From Triglochin maritima (taxonomy: Eukaryota; Streptophyta; Magnoliopsida; Alismatales; Juncaginaceae), in the NCBI GenBank assembly GCA_963682175.1, contig OY821775.1, positions 36,020,053 through 36,084,052 on the forward strand: DNA of 64,000 bases, in the 5' to 3' direction. Shown in pieces: positions 44,487 to 56,564 of this stretch. The notes below the pieces were generated by a model. That model was not told the origin of the DNA, searched no databases, and was given only the letters and a program-made list of their open reading frames with translations. The stretch's first letter is position 1. Each line of letters opens with the position of its first letter. The position numbers were made by a program, and so were the translations under genes.

Positions 44487-47344
44487 GTTGATTAATATGA
44501 TATCATGCATATATTCAGGTCATATATCCTCTATTTTGAGCCTAAACAATGCTAAGTAACGAGTTTTATGTTTAAGTTTTAGGAATAAACAAGTTTAATA
44601 ATAAGAAGACACAAAAATGACTGAAACACAAGAAAAAAGGTTGATCGGTGAGACTTATGGACCTATCTGAAAGGAATGTGTTCTCAAAGTTTTACTTTTA
44701 AATGTCCTTTATTATGAAATTGAATGTATTGAACATTTTGTTCCATGATTAATGTATTCATGTTTTGGAAGTGTTAAGGAAAATGCTCTTGGTCCTTAAC
44801 CATAGAGCTCTAAAATATAGTGGTTTACATAAATCAAAAGTAATTCACAATCACCGTAATTAACATGGGACATTAATTACCAAGTTTAGATTGTCATGTT
44901 GGTTAAGAGAGATATTGTAGCTCTACAAATATTTAACAACATGAGTATATGAAATTGAAAATGTTTCTTTCAAATATTGAATTGACGTAACAAATGAAAC
45001 ATTATGGAATTGTGTTTGTGTCATTAATGTGTCATTGTGTCTTTGAATCCTAACATATGAGACTTATATCTTTTCACACAAGGAGTGTATGATTTGATTA
45101 TTATCAAAACCTATCAATGCGTATAGTGATAAACGTATTAGTTGTTGATACATAACATGTGACAGAAAAGTTGACATGTTAAAAGATTATCATTGTCCCA
45201 CGTGACTTGAGTGATGATATTGTAGAGCCCTTTGATAAAGTGAAATTATAATGTGTATAACATAACTTGTGTATAGTTACATATTTATAATTAGCTTGAG
45301 AGATCAAGAAATGAATATATATTACAAAGATGACACAATTCTACTTTGTATAATATTCTCAATATCATGAGGCAAGGGATAGACACAAGCGATATTAAAT
45401 AACACTGAATGGATCGTGTTTAGTTCGAGTAAGCAAAATATCTTAGTTATTTGGGTAACTATAATGTGTAGCTAGATACCGCTTATAGTTTATGATATAA
45501 AGTATTTTATATCATTGCCAACATAACTTAAATCCTCCGATATGTCACACCCCAGAACTGGGAACAAGGAATTTGATTTTACATTTTATATGATGTATTA
45601 AAATACATGAGATACAATATTAAAATCAAATGTGTCCTGATCACGACACAATTAGAATAATCAATATATTTATATGAGATGTAAATATTTTATGGGGTAT
45701 AATGTTTGGCATTAAATATGATAATATGTTGCATATTATAATGTGGTTCGTAACTTTATAAAATTATAAATTTGCTACAACCCCGAAGATCAAATTTTGT
45801 TGGATATTCACCCAAAATTTGGCAAAAGAGAAAAAATAAGGCAAAACGGTCAACCAGTGAACAATAATTTTGGATGTTTTTGAAAAAGGTTGACCGGATG
45901 GACACACTGTCCAACCGAAAATAACAGGAACTTTTCTTGTTGCAAAACGGTCAACCGGTGAGGCATTTCATTCGACCAAAATTATCAGGAACACTTCTAG
46001 ATAACCAACTGGTCGATTCGTTTGACCGTATGCCACGATTTTGCCTGAATTAATAGAAGCATTTCTTTGATCATGGGTTGGTTTTTGTTCCAATTCAGTT
46101 AGAGGAGGTTAAGTGATGATTATGTGTCGAAATATGATTGGCTTTGAGCACATAAAAATAAGGGATCATCTGTAAGTGGGTTACACATGATGTGGGATGG
46201 AGGAGACTCAATAAATAGGTCATTCCTCTCTTCCTTGTATACATGAATGCAAAAATTCTCCTCCATATTTGTCCACCAAATCTTTCCGAAAATTTCCTTG
46301 TTAGTTGAGTGTTTGAGAGATTAAATGCTAAGGAGCATCAAAGGGGTAATTAACTAGATTTTAGCCTTGATTTATAGATTGATTGGCTAGCTCTGATCTC
46401 TCTAATCTTGTTCAGAGTTTTGTGAACACTTGGGGGAATTCCGAGGCGATGTGAAATGCAACAAATCTTCCTATTGGTAAAAGGGATTCGATAATCCCTG
46501 AGGTATGATCCAATCTATGTATTTCAATATTAAACCGTTTATTATGTATATTGAAATACAATTAGTAATGTTGTACATAAAATTATTGGAAAATATGAAA
46601 ATCGATCCTAATGCTTGTTAAAGAAAATTAAAATTATACACAAGTATATGACACGAAATCTTACACTATATGCAAGAGGGAATGACCTGGATGTAAGTAA
46701 GAAGGACCAAATAGCAAATCAAGAAACTCCATACCATCATGATGAATATTTTGACAATAAGATTCGGGCCTAGACTCCAATAACTGATCTGAGTGCACCC
46801 CACGCGGAGAATTGAAGCATTTAAGAAGATATCCGAAACCAGATAACATCCGACAAAAAGTGATAGCCAATTGGGGCTCCAGACCTCCAATTGCCAGTCC
46901 ATTTTGGTCAGAGTCTGACTGGGTTTCGCATGGTTGTGGGTTATGTAGTGTATGTTTAGTTTAGGTATGTTCCCTTAATCCCACACTGGGAGATTGTCCC
47001 CAGTTGCCTTTTTCATATCTATAAATAGAACTCCTCTTCCTCCTTTGTAACCTACCCATTGCTTGGTGGCCATTCTCTCTACTTGAAGTAAGCCTTTGAA
47101 CCAAAACTCAAGGTGGAGAGGATGCTACATTGTAATGTGAATCATGTAAATAAAATATTTTATTTTTAGTTAGATATTGCTTCCTTTAGTGTTGCAAGTT
47201 TTGTTTCCTTAAATCTTAGCATAATTAGTTAGCTTAATGAGTAGAGAGCAGATCCAGCGCATTTGGGATAGAGGTGGTGTAGATTATGTGATAGTGATGG
47301 GTTCTTTTAGTTGTGCCATTTCATGTGCTTAATTTAGATCTATA
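44487..47344 (+). mobile_element. A'-family LTR, split by a D solo LTR
   Basis: Starts about TTGATTAATATGATATCATG and resumes after the D insertion at 46671 (TGCAAGAGGGAATG). Matches the A' pieces at 40402-41430 in reverse. A CTATAAATAGAACTCC box is at 47020. The end is approximate: a possible 4/5 duplication is GTCGT (44484-44488) and CTCGT (47345-47349). About 0.86 kb without the insert. Confidence 0.65.
44668..46665 (+). mobile_element. D-family solo LTR
   Basis: Runs from TGAAAGGAATGTG to AAATCTTACA, 1998 bp. Flanks CTATC (44663-44667) and CTATA (46666-46670) agree at 4 of 5, and removing the element restores A' LTR continuity. A TGTCACACCCC word is at 45543. Near 45848-46030 there are six or so decayed palindromes (CGGTCAACCAG, GGTTGACCGG, CGGTCAACCGG, TTCGACCAAA). 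No ORF. Superfamily not determined. Confidence 0.75.
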
Positions 47345-47865
47345 CTCGTAGCATGCTTAAACTTGTATTAGATGAGATAATGTCCACACTAGGTACTTGT
47401 CTCATGCTAGCTTTATAGTTTATCTTGTTGCTTGTAATGTAGATCTGTACCTAGGGGTGTCAGTGGATGTCCAAAATCTAAGAATCCATCTGCGTCCGTA
47501 TTTGTTTTATCCGAGAATCCGTCATCCGTAAAACTGTATTTGTATCCGAAGCTTGATATCCGGGAACTCACGGAGTGAATATGGATATTGATACATCCGA
47601 TCCGAATAATATCTGATCTGGGATTAAACATTTGTATTATAATATCTGTATCCGTATATGTATCTATATCCGTATTTGTATCCATTTAATATCATACATA
47701 AAATATACATATTTATTAAAATTTTACAGTTTTTTTCTAAATATAAGTATCCAACATACAAATATAATAAGTATAAGTATAATATCATACAATTTATCCA
47801 ATATAAGTATAATATCTTACAATTTACCCAACATATAAATATAAGTATCTATTCTTTCAAAGGCA
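47345..47865. other. Degenerate ATCCGTAT repeats, possible hAT-type remnant
   Basis: TAGGGGTGTCAGTGG at 47452 resembles hAT-type terminal inverted repeats of plants. It is followed by irregular TCCGTATcTG/TATCCG repeats to about 47690, then AT-rich sequence with ATATAAGTATAATATC repeats at 47735-47850. No matching opposite terminus found. Confidence 0.35.
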
Positions 47866-48047
47866 AACGACAACCCTAACCCTAACCCCAACCCCGTCGC
47901 TGCCTCTACCTCCTCCTCCTCCGCCCTTCCTCCTCCTTCATAAACAAAACATCAAACCCAACCCCGGTCGTAGTCGTCGATCTCCAGATCAGGAGTGCCT
48001 CTCCCTTTCTCTCTGATCTCACCTTGCCTGTTCCCATCAGCACCGCC
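47866..48047 (+). promoter_or_regulatory. Leader of the exon-like ORF, with telo-box motifs
   Basis: AACCCTAACCCTAACCC near 47872 contains plant telo-box words (AACCCTAA), which are frequent near transcription starts of housekeeping genes. A C/T-rich leader follows up to the ATG at 48048. Too short to be telomeric. Confidence 0.4.
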
Positions 48048-48260
48048 ATGGAAGCTTCAACGAGGCTGGTGGATCGTTTCAAGGATGTGGCGACTAGGAG
48101 CGCTGACGCCGTTGAGAGGTGTTGTTGCGAGTGCCAAACGCTCGAGCGCTTCCCCTCCCACCTTGCCAACGAGCTCTTCTGCCACTTCCGCCGTCGCAAC
48201 CTCCTTTTCCCCTCCCTTCTCGAGTCAGCTCCCACATCCCTTCTCGTATTGAAACTATGA
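48048..48260 (+). CDS. Exon-like ORF resembling the N-terminus of a plant LRR/RNI-like protein
   Basis: The ATG sits in an excellent plant context (ACCGCCATGG). The 70-residue frame begins MEASTRLVDRFKDVATRSAD and has LERFPSHLANELFCHF and RRRNLLFPSLLE. From memory this resembles the start of plant RNI-like LRR proteins, where a Leu-Pro-x-x-Leu-Ala segment is followed by a Leu-Phe-Pro-Ser-Leu-Leu-Glu motif. After Leu-Leu-Glu the similarity stops. A possible, non-ideal splice donor (GA/GTCAGC) falls here and the last residues to the TGA would then be intron. The large C retroelement begins 63 bp after the stop. This may be exon 1 of a host gene with the element in its first intron, or a captured fragment. 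Confidence 0.45.
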   Translation: MEASTRLVDRFKDVATRSADAVERCCCECQTLERFPSHLANELFCHFRRRNLLFPSLLESAPTSLLVLKL

Positions 48261-48322
48261 AAATAATATTGCACTTTTTGTTTTTGTTTGTTAGAAAGGA
48301 AGGTTTGGGCTTAAATTTTGTT

Positions 48323-51134
48323 TGTAAGACCCGCTCCCCTGCTATAATAATAACAAGTCCAGTCTCCGTGCTTATGCATAATTGACTTCTTGGAATGTCA
48401 AATTGTGTTATGGCATGTTTTATTGGGTAGATTTGATCGGATTTCTTGTTATTCGATTGGGTGCGACACATCGGGTGAGCGCGTGGTCGTTTGACTCAAT
48501 CAACTCAATTTGGGTCCGAGTGAGTGTAGGGTCGGTTTTGGACTAAAGCCGCGTTGAAGTGGCATGGAATTGGAAGGGTTGCATTAGGGTTTGGCTGTGC
48601 ATTTTCGTGGCTTTTGGGATGTCTTGCGGATGCCATTTTTGGCATGTGTTGAGGTGGCTTGTTAGCCATGAAGGCTTGGAAATTGAAGAGTCCTAGCAAG
48701 CTAACAAAAAGCCTCTCCCACCAGCCAACCCTTGCACACCTCTTCACCTCCCACACGTCTCCACCACCTCTTCCACTCCTCATCCACGTGGTTAGGCCAC
48801 TCAGGTGGTGCTCCAGCAATCTTCAAATCCAATGAGGCTAGAAGCGACGTCTACTGCAACCGTTGGTGCGGCTAGAAGTTTGGTGGGCAGAATCTCCGAC
48901 TAATTTCATGCAACTTCCTTGCTAATCAGGTATTCTCCTGACCCTTGAAGAGTTTTTTGGAGGGGCTGTTGGCTGGAGGGCCGGCCAACACCATGTTGGT
49001 GATTGGTGCAATCGGTTGCACCATCAACCGAGTTCCCTTCTAGCGTGCGCATGGAGCATGCGCTAGATGGGGCTGGCTGTGGGGCAGCCAGAGGGACCAG
49101 GGCTCTGGTGAGGTCTGACCAGGAGTGGTGAGGTTTCTTCTGGGCTGAGTTTTGGAGTGGACACAGATCTGGTTGGGTGTGGCTGGTGCACACAAGATCC
49201 GACTAGGATTTGTCTTCAACCCCTTTGACTCTTTGTTTGGGTCGGCTGGCAGGTCCAGCCCTTCTAGACGGTGGCAGGGGTCATGAAAATGTGTGCAACA
49301 ACCCTAGGGATGCTAAGGGTGCGTGGGATCTGGATGGTCTAGCTCGGTCGGAGCAGGGTGCGATTGAATGGGCTAGCCATGCGGTTAGTGCACCATGTGC
49401 AACAGCTTGCTCGATTGTTGGGCTGAGCTGCTTGGATGGATCTCTACTGACTCTCTCCCACCATAGACCGCCTGAGAAGGATACTATAAGCACGTGGTTG
49501 GAGGGGTCAGGGGCTCATGCATCTGGTTGTGAGTTGATTAAACTTGTTAGCTTGCCTATTGTAAGTTATCGTGTGTTATGTGTTGAATGTGTTTTGCTAT
49601 ACATGACTTGTTGTGTTTCAGTAGCAGATATAATGTGGTTATATGATCTGATGTGTGTATTCCTGTAGTTGTAGTCATGCATGCACTTATGAATGTAAAT
49701 GACCTCTTTCATATCATGTGCTGATCGTGTCATATTCTAAATTAACATATTAACTTGTTGCACACATGTATGCTAGTTTAGAGATCTATATTGTCTATTG
49801 ATATTTTATGCATGTTCCAGCATGATTATCCTACTATTATACATGTAATCCATACCCATATCAACTCTGATCATGCTCTGAGATTTCAGTTATCATAACA
49901 TATACACTCTGAAATTAAGGATGCATGCTATCGATTATTGTGGAGTTTGATTTTGATATATCTAGTTGTAATGCATCATCCTATTGCGTCTTTCATGTCT
50001 AAACATTACTGAAGTGAAGTGTTATGATATGGTTATGTATGACCCTTAGGATATCAGACCTTATAACATCTTTATCATGACCCGTAGATGACTCGATTAG
50101 CTATTATCTTCATTTGCTGATCCGTTTATGATTGCTTGCTGTTGTGAGTTTTGTTTGATTCCTGATTGGAATATTTTGATTCTGATTTGTTTGGGGGCTG
50201 TTTGGAGAGTATCCAGATAGTCTTCCTTGAGCTCATTCTGTATCCCATAGCTGCATGAGATTTTAGATGCTTAAGTAGCTTGCATTGCATTTAATCTGAT
50301 TAATAACTCTGGGCACGTTCTGTTTTCTGGGTCGACGGGCCACGCGTGGGTCCTCTAGCTTCAGAGGCCATTTGCATAAGACCTTCATGTTGGGAGGCCA
50401 GGCAGAAGATAAGTCCTGGGCAGGCGCACTGCCATTCAGTCTCAGGGTATTTGATCCCAAGTTCGCGATGGAACCATGTAGGACAGTTGTCGCGAATTGT
50501 TACTTATCTGGTGCACCACTTTGTGCCGAGCGGTGGGTCACTGTCGAGTGACCGCCTTTGACCTGTGAGGCTGGTGTTCTGGTTCCTTTCGAGGAATGAT
50601 TCGGGTGAGCCCGACCGACACGAGTTATGGAGTCGGAGCCTTCTGTTGCATTATGTGCTTTACTGTTTCTGTTTCGGATGCTTTTGTCTTAGATAGATTG
50701 CATGCATTCTTCCATATAACTCCGATTGGGACAGGGGCATACTGGGTTTTCTTTATAGAAAACTCACGCATATGTTGATGCGGTGCTTGTAGGTACGTAG
50801 ATTCCTACAGGGTAGACTGGACGAGTAGTCAAAGATTCTGTACACGAGGGACAAGTAGACCTGATTCTTCAGTTTGTCTTTTGCTTCCGCATTATTTATG
50901 ATGTATTTCCCTTTTGAACTTGATGTAATGTATTTGACCTTGTCACCATATATGGATAAGCTATTACTTTTCAATTATGTTTTATGTTAGTTTATCCATG
51001 TATGACCTCTCTACGTATTGTCGAGTCGTTGTTTGGTCTGTGTTTTGTAACTCCTTCGGTCGTCGCGGAGGTCTCTGATCGCGACACTTGTAGTCTTTCC
51101 CAGTGTGCATACCCGCAAGATCGGGGGTGTTAAA
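48323..51134 (+). repeat. C element 5' LTR
   Basis: 2812 bp, TGTAAGACCCGC to GGGGTGTTAAA; the terminal CA is mutated (compare CATTACA at 12226). Recurrent open frames such as 49210-49668 are LTR sequence. Left flank is TTGTT (48318-48322); its partner lies outside the window. Confidence 0.92.
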
Positions 51135-51136
51135 AC

Positions 51137-51149
51137 TTTGTATCAGAGC
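51137..51149 (+). other. C element primer-binding site
   Basis: TTTGTATCAGAGC, the initiator tRNA-Met primer site TTTGGTATCAGAGC with one G missing, two bases after the LTR. Confidence 0.85.
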
Positions 51150-51896
51150 AGGTCGGTCCCTAAAGTGTACAAAATCCGAAGACTCACCAGTGAGGCATCT
51201 TGCCCAAACCCTGTCGGTACTTTCCTATCTTTTAGAATTGCATTCTGATAGTGATAGATCATATTTGCATTGGTAAATTGCTTTCTGGTGGATTTCCTTG
51301 TGTGCTTGGAAACCAAAACCAACCAGCCCTATGTACCTTTATCGGTTCCCTTGCCTCCTCCCCCATTTTGGTGTCGAGATCACCAACAAGTTCACCCAGT
51401 CAAGCAAGCAAGAAGTGCAAGTGCAAGAGGCGACTACCTAGCAAGCATGGGAGGCAGTTGCAGCAGGATTCCAGCAAAATCTAAGGCTCCTCTCCACAAG
51501 TTTCAGGTATGCTTCTGCCCCCTTAGCATAAGAGGATGTAGAGTGGGTGTTGGACGAAGTTTTGTCCAGCACCATTGGGTTAGCCGATCTTAGGTTTGGA
51601 GTGCACAAGTGGAGATCCACCCGATAGTGTGGACTGTGTAGCACCATCCGAATTTCAGAGGTTGGCTGGGATTTTGTCCCACTAGCACGGCCATTCCTTG
51701 TTGGTTTGATAAAGAAACCAGAAGGGATGAGGCTGGGCTGTGGGGAGCAAGTTGGGGTTGTGTTTGCATGCATTTGTGCGTGATTTGCCACCACCTCTTG
51801 TTGTTTGAAATTATGATTTCTTGGTTGATTTTTTAATGTATTTAACATGCTGTAACATGCGATTTTTCTAGGGTGTTACTGATTTTAGAACTCATG
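51150..51896 (+). other. C internal domain, part 1 (non-coding)
   Basis: No retroviral domain is visible in any frame. 51251-51593 has overlapping frames of no recognisable family. It ends in the CTCCT target of the A insertion. Confidence 0.7.
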
Positions 51897-51901
51897 CTCC
51901 T

Positions 51902-53471
51902 TGATTGATCGTTTTATATTTAACCGCAAGTGCCCGACCGCGTTGAAGCAGTGGCAAATACGGGTCGTCCACTGGGAGGTGTGTCGACACTTGTTTTTTG
52001 CGAAGGCGAGAGGTAAAGAAAGGGAAGAAAGGTTTGGTTTGATTACACTAAACTACACTAAGATGCAAATGGAAATGGAAAAGAAGCAAAAAAACTAAAC
52101 CCCAAAGGGGGTAGAGAAATGATGTGAATATAAAGATGTGTGTGTGTGTGTGTTTGTAATTAAGCTCCTCACAACATGTAGTGCATGAAATCATAAAACT
52201 ACATCCAACTTTGCCTCCACATGAATTAAGATTTCACTACATCATTAAAACATACAAGACAATAATTGGAATGAAGCTAAATGAACTCAAGTATAAAGAC
52301 TAGACCCTACTATGCCTCCACATGAATTAAGATAAGACTACATCGTTAAAACATACAAGACATTAACCAAGGTAAAGACAACAAGAGTTCATACACTATA
52401 ACTTGTGTTTCCAATATTAATTCCTATCCATATCCTAACCTTATCATTCCCCATAAAATAGATCCACTAATCAAAGCATAAGCTAAGCTTCATTCAAGAG
52501 CATTAGCATATCAAAGATAAGAGTGAAGACCCATTAGATGGTTATGGAAATCATTTAAAGCTCAAGGGAGTAAGATAACACACACTTAATACACTACATG
52601 ATTATATCACATATTTCTCCACCCCCCAAATGGGGATGGAACTACTCACACATATTTAAACTAACTACTCTAATAAAATGAAGCATTATAATGAAATGAA
52701 ACTATACTAATCAAGCAAGAAATATTAAAGAAGCCTAAAACAAAACAAGCAACAAAGCAAACACATAAAAGGAAATCAACTAAGCAAGAATTAACAAGCT
52801 AAAGAAAACATCTATTATTAACTCACTCAAATTACAAGCAGCTCTTCCTCCACCAGAGTTTTGCTTCAAGGCTTCACTCTTAGTAGGGAAGATGCCACCA
52901 AAGAGAGAGATGGATACAATGGGAGGTGAAGAGTTCTATTTATAAGCATGGAAAAAGCTAATCCGGGACAATCCCCCGATGTGGGACTAAACCAATACCA
53001 AAAATAGCCTAAACGAACATTAATACAAGTCCATGAGAAGTTTGGGCGGATCTGGCATGATCTAGACCGCCAATTGGCGGTTCCAGACCGCCAATTGGCG
53101 GCCTATAAAGTCCAGATCCGTCTGGGTTTTCTGTTGGGCTTTGCTGGAAGTGTTTCTTGGTCTTGGATGCATTTACCTGGTCTGTTGGAGCTCCGACCCG
53201 AATCGAATTGCCAAAATACTCCCCATGATGGTGTGGAGTTTCCTGTTTTTCTCTTAGGTCCTTCGGTCTTACGATCAGGTCCTTCTCTATTGCATCTCAG
53301 TCCCTAGGTCTCACAATTAAGTCCTTTTTCCTGCTTTTGGGTCCTTTCATGGTTCTTCTCTTCAAACCTCTTTATTCATGAAAACTAAACATAAAACTCG
53401 TCACGTAGCATTGCTTAGGTGTAAGATAATGGATATAAGATACAAATATGAGCATGAAATGATGTCAATCA
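51902..53471 (-). repeat. A copy 3, 3' LTR
   Basis: 1570 bp, TGATTGATCG to GATGTCAATCA. Near 53065-53102 it has two tandem copies of the CCGCCAATTGGCGG palindrome; a TATA-type box (minus GCTTATAAATAGAACTC) is near 52945. Confidence 0.92.
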
Positions 53472-55032
53472 AATACCCCCACACCTAAGTTTTTGCTAGT
53501 CCCGAGCAAAACAAAGAAAAAGAAAAGCAAACGAGAAACAAGAAATCCTAACTCACTTTCGTAGGAATCACGGTTGCACTTAGCATGTGCAACAAGCCGT
53601 TAAACCTCTTTGTTGCCAAGGAGGAGGAGTGTTGTCTCCTGAGCGTTTTCAGCGGATATACCCACAAAATCCAAACAAGATGAATTATTCAATCTAGGCC
53701 TCGACTCGTTGGAAATATTTTGTCGATCATGGCACGCGGTAATCCTACGGGCCGACTCTATATAGGTAATCAGTCCACACACCTAACCTAATGAACCATT
53801 CGTGCAAGTTAAATAAGGAATTAAGTGAAAGACATGGACAACCTCAACATCCTCAAGCGCTACAAAGTATAAAGTCCATTAAGGTTCTTATTTGCATTAC
53901 CATTTTTTTTCTTTTTCTTTTTGTTTCTTTTCTCATTTTTTTCTTTTTCTATTTATTAGTTGGAGCTTCATTCTCCCACGGTCAGGTTTCGTGCATCATT
54001 GCCCATGAGGACTTACACTATCACGTACACCTTTCCCCAAATCTCCACATAGGGCAATCCCAACCACCAGTGTAACGAGAGTTCGGTCGACGCATCCCAA
54101 GTCAGATGACTCGAAAGCACCAGGCACAAAGTCTCTTCAGACCTACTTTCACGAGTGATAGGAGCCGTGTAAGAAGAGAGAACACCTACTCACTTATTTC
54201 TTATCTACAGATGAACCAACACCCCTACACTTATGTCTCACAACAAGATTTAGAGGGTCCTTGACTACAACAAACTTCCTTAAGTTAACAGACATGAATT
54301 ATTGACTCACTAGGTTCAGGGTGGACTTCTTTAAATGTTTGAGCACTGAAACCCTATGATTACTCACCCCCAAAGGAAAACTGGGGTGCATCCTAACGAC
54401 TCGATAAATCCTAAAGCCACAGTACTAGATATCCTAATGCATCAAGTTCAAGACAATTTTGGGAGCTTTCTTTTTACTTTGCCTCTCAACGGTTTTGCAC
54501 ATGCTAAACACACGCAAAACCCACAAAACATTTTTTTTCGCAAACACATGAATATTTTGAAAGAAATGTGGAAATTTTAAAGCACTAGGCAAGCAAAAGA
54601 AGACAAGTCACCCAAGGATCATGGCAAGCAGATATATCGATATTAAATGCAGCACACTAACATGACCCTAATGATGCACACAAAAGAAAACAAAAACAAA
54701 GGAAAAGACTCGACTATGTACACACGTAAAACACCCCCCACACACCTACTTCATGCATTGTCCCCAATGAATGTGAGCAAAATACTACATGGATGTATGC
54801 ATGAAACAAAATAGATCTCACCAACGTGAAGTACACAAGGAAGTTCATGGCTATGTTGATGGACAGAACCCAACTTCCCTCAAAACCTGTGAGATGCTAA
54901 AGAAGGGATACAAATACGTGAAAGAAATGGGGCCCAAATACTCAAGGGTTGGGGCCCACTACAAGTGATGCTCACTCAAGGAGTCTTTTTTTTTTAAACA
55001 TATATACAACAATGGGCTCCCATCTTCATATA
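53472..55032 (-). other. A copy 3, 3' untranslated region
   Basis: Collinear with 34648-36225. Next to the LTR, ATACCCCCACACC is the presumed polypurine tract on minus. A T-rich low-complexity stretch lies at 53900-53955. No shared ORF. Confidence 0.85.
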
Positions 55033-55790
55033 TCAAGGGACATCAAATGGGAACCCGCCATCTCTCGAGCCAGAAATGCACCTGTATGGGCTCGCAACAT
55101 ACAAAAAAGAATTGCTTGACCACCTGACACCCTTATTAGCATTGTGGTCGTTCGATGCCTCTCGAGAGTTATCAAAAGAGGAGGCATGAATGAGAGGTGA
55201 AGCTCTACCGGGTTGAAGGGTATCAGGTGGTTGATTCTTAACCCACATGGGGTCCTCAGCAGATACAGAATGAAGAGCATGTGGTCTAGAGGCCATAAAA
55301 ATGGTATCTGGTGGCTCAAAAGCCACGTGATCAAAAGGATGTGGCTCAAGGGCCACGAGATCAAAAGAATGTGGCTCAAGGGCCACAAGATCAAAAAAAG
55401 GTGGCACTAAGGCCATATGATCAGAACATAAGGCACTTTCTTGTGCTAGCCCAGGTGAAACATCTTCACCACCTTCAGGAGCTTCATCGAACAATTCTCT
55501 GAAGTACTTGAAGGTGCCCTCAACTTCAATCTCATCCAAACCCTGGATAAGGTTGACCCCAACAGGGTCAGTGAAGGCACCTGGCTTCTTGCCGATGGTG
55601 AAGATGTTGAAATCCGCGCATTGACTACCATAAGTCAAGCGCATCAGACCATTTCGACAATTGATCAATGCATTGGAAGTCGCAAGAAATGGTCGCCCCA
55701 GAATGACAGGAATTTGTCCAAGTGGGTTTGGCACAGGTTCAGTATCCAAGACAAAGAAGTCGACTGGATAAATGAACTCTCCCACTTTGC
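55033..55790 (-). pseudogene. A copy 3, Athila-type protease region with VALEP repeats
   Basis: The open frame starts at 55869 but its first ~27 residues are LTR sequence. The family-specific part has FIYPVDFFVLDTEPVPNPLG, then QIPVILGRPFLATSNALINC and RNGLMRLTYG, the C-terminal half of the aspartic protease of Athila/Tat-type Ty3/gypsy elements. The catalytic Asp-Ser/Thr-Gly lies upstream in the family and is deleted here. Downstream, a 30-bp tandem repeat encodes a 10-residue unit (FDLVALEPHS) about three times near 55300-55390. The remainder, to the stop at 55033, is unrecognised. RT does not follow. Confidence 0.85.
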
Positions 55791-55791
55791 C

Positions 55792-56019
55792 AAAATACTC
55801 CCCATGATGGTGTGGAGTTTCCTGTTTTGCTCTTAGGTCCTTCGGTCTTACGATCAGATCCTTCTCCATTGCATCTCAGTTCCTAGGTCTCACAATTAAG
55901 TCCTTTTTTCCTGCTTTTGGGTCCTTTCATGGTTCTTCTCTTCAAACCTCTTTAAGCATCGCTTAGGTGTAAGATAATGGATATAAGATACAAATATGAG
56001 CATGAAATGATGTCAAACA
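55792..56019 (-). repeat. A copy 3, truncated 5' LTR
   Basis: Matches 53212-53471 (CCATGATGGTGTGGAGTTTC, CTTCGGTCTTACGATCAG), with a small gap near 55953. The terminus is GATGTCAAACA where full LTRs have GATGTCAATCA. Confidence 0.88.
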
Positions 56020-56024
56020 CTCCT

Positions 56025-56559
56025 ACATTATTTCATGACCTTGTTTAGGTGATATTTGCATGAATCATTACTAATCACAGATCCTAGGTCTATGTGTGAC
56101 TTAGCAATGAGTCCAGATTTCCTTGCATGATGTGCTTCCTGATTTTGGTCTTATATTCATGTATGGAGTTATAATTTCATTCATACATTAGTTACATGAA
56201 TTGTTACTATTTTAGGTCACCTAATCTTGCATGATTTTCATCACTTGTTACGTCAGTAGTTCATAAGTCAACACTGATTTCAGAGCTTATATCTATGGAT
56301 GATTTAGCTAATAGGTCTAAATAATACAACATGACTCATTCTGATTTTTGTCCACTAACGACCAAAACATGTATACTCTCTGATTTGACGATTTCCTAAG
56401 ATATATTCATGACATCTCATCTAAGAATAAGTTGCATAATTCCATATAGATGATAATGCAATCGGTAGGGCTGATATGGGTTGATTGCTAGGATTGGTAA
56501 TCTATTTTGATTTCGTTCCAACAGTAGCGATATCACATATATAATCTGATTTTCGTATA
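56025..56559 (+). other. C internal domain, part 2 (non-coding)
   Basis: AT-rich, no ORF or domain. Ends in the CCTCC target of the B solo LTR. Confidence 0.7.
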
Positions 56560-56564
56560 CCTCC

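Larger units (their letters stand above)
51902..56019 (-). mobile_element. A-family retroelement copy 3, deleted, inside the C element
   Basis: Bounded by identical CTCCT duplications (51897-51901 and 56020-56024). Minus-strand order: a 5' LTR cut to its first ~230 bp (56019-55792), joined directly to protease-region sequence (55790-55033), a long untranslated region (55032-53472) and a full 3' LTR (53471-51902). Primer site, gag and most of pol are gone. The single TSD shows that the internal deletion followed, or accompanied, one insertion event. Confidence 0.9.

Noticed and set aside
47866..47892. Telomeric repeat (CCCTAA)n
   Set aside because: Only about two and a half units; better explained as a telo-box in a leader.
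47906..48274. Minus-strand 122-residue frame opposite the exon-like ORF
   Set aside because: It is a mirror of the GC-rich leader and exon; the plus-strand frame has the good start context.
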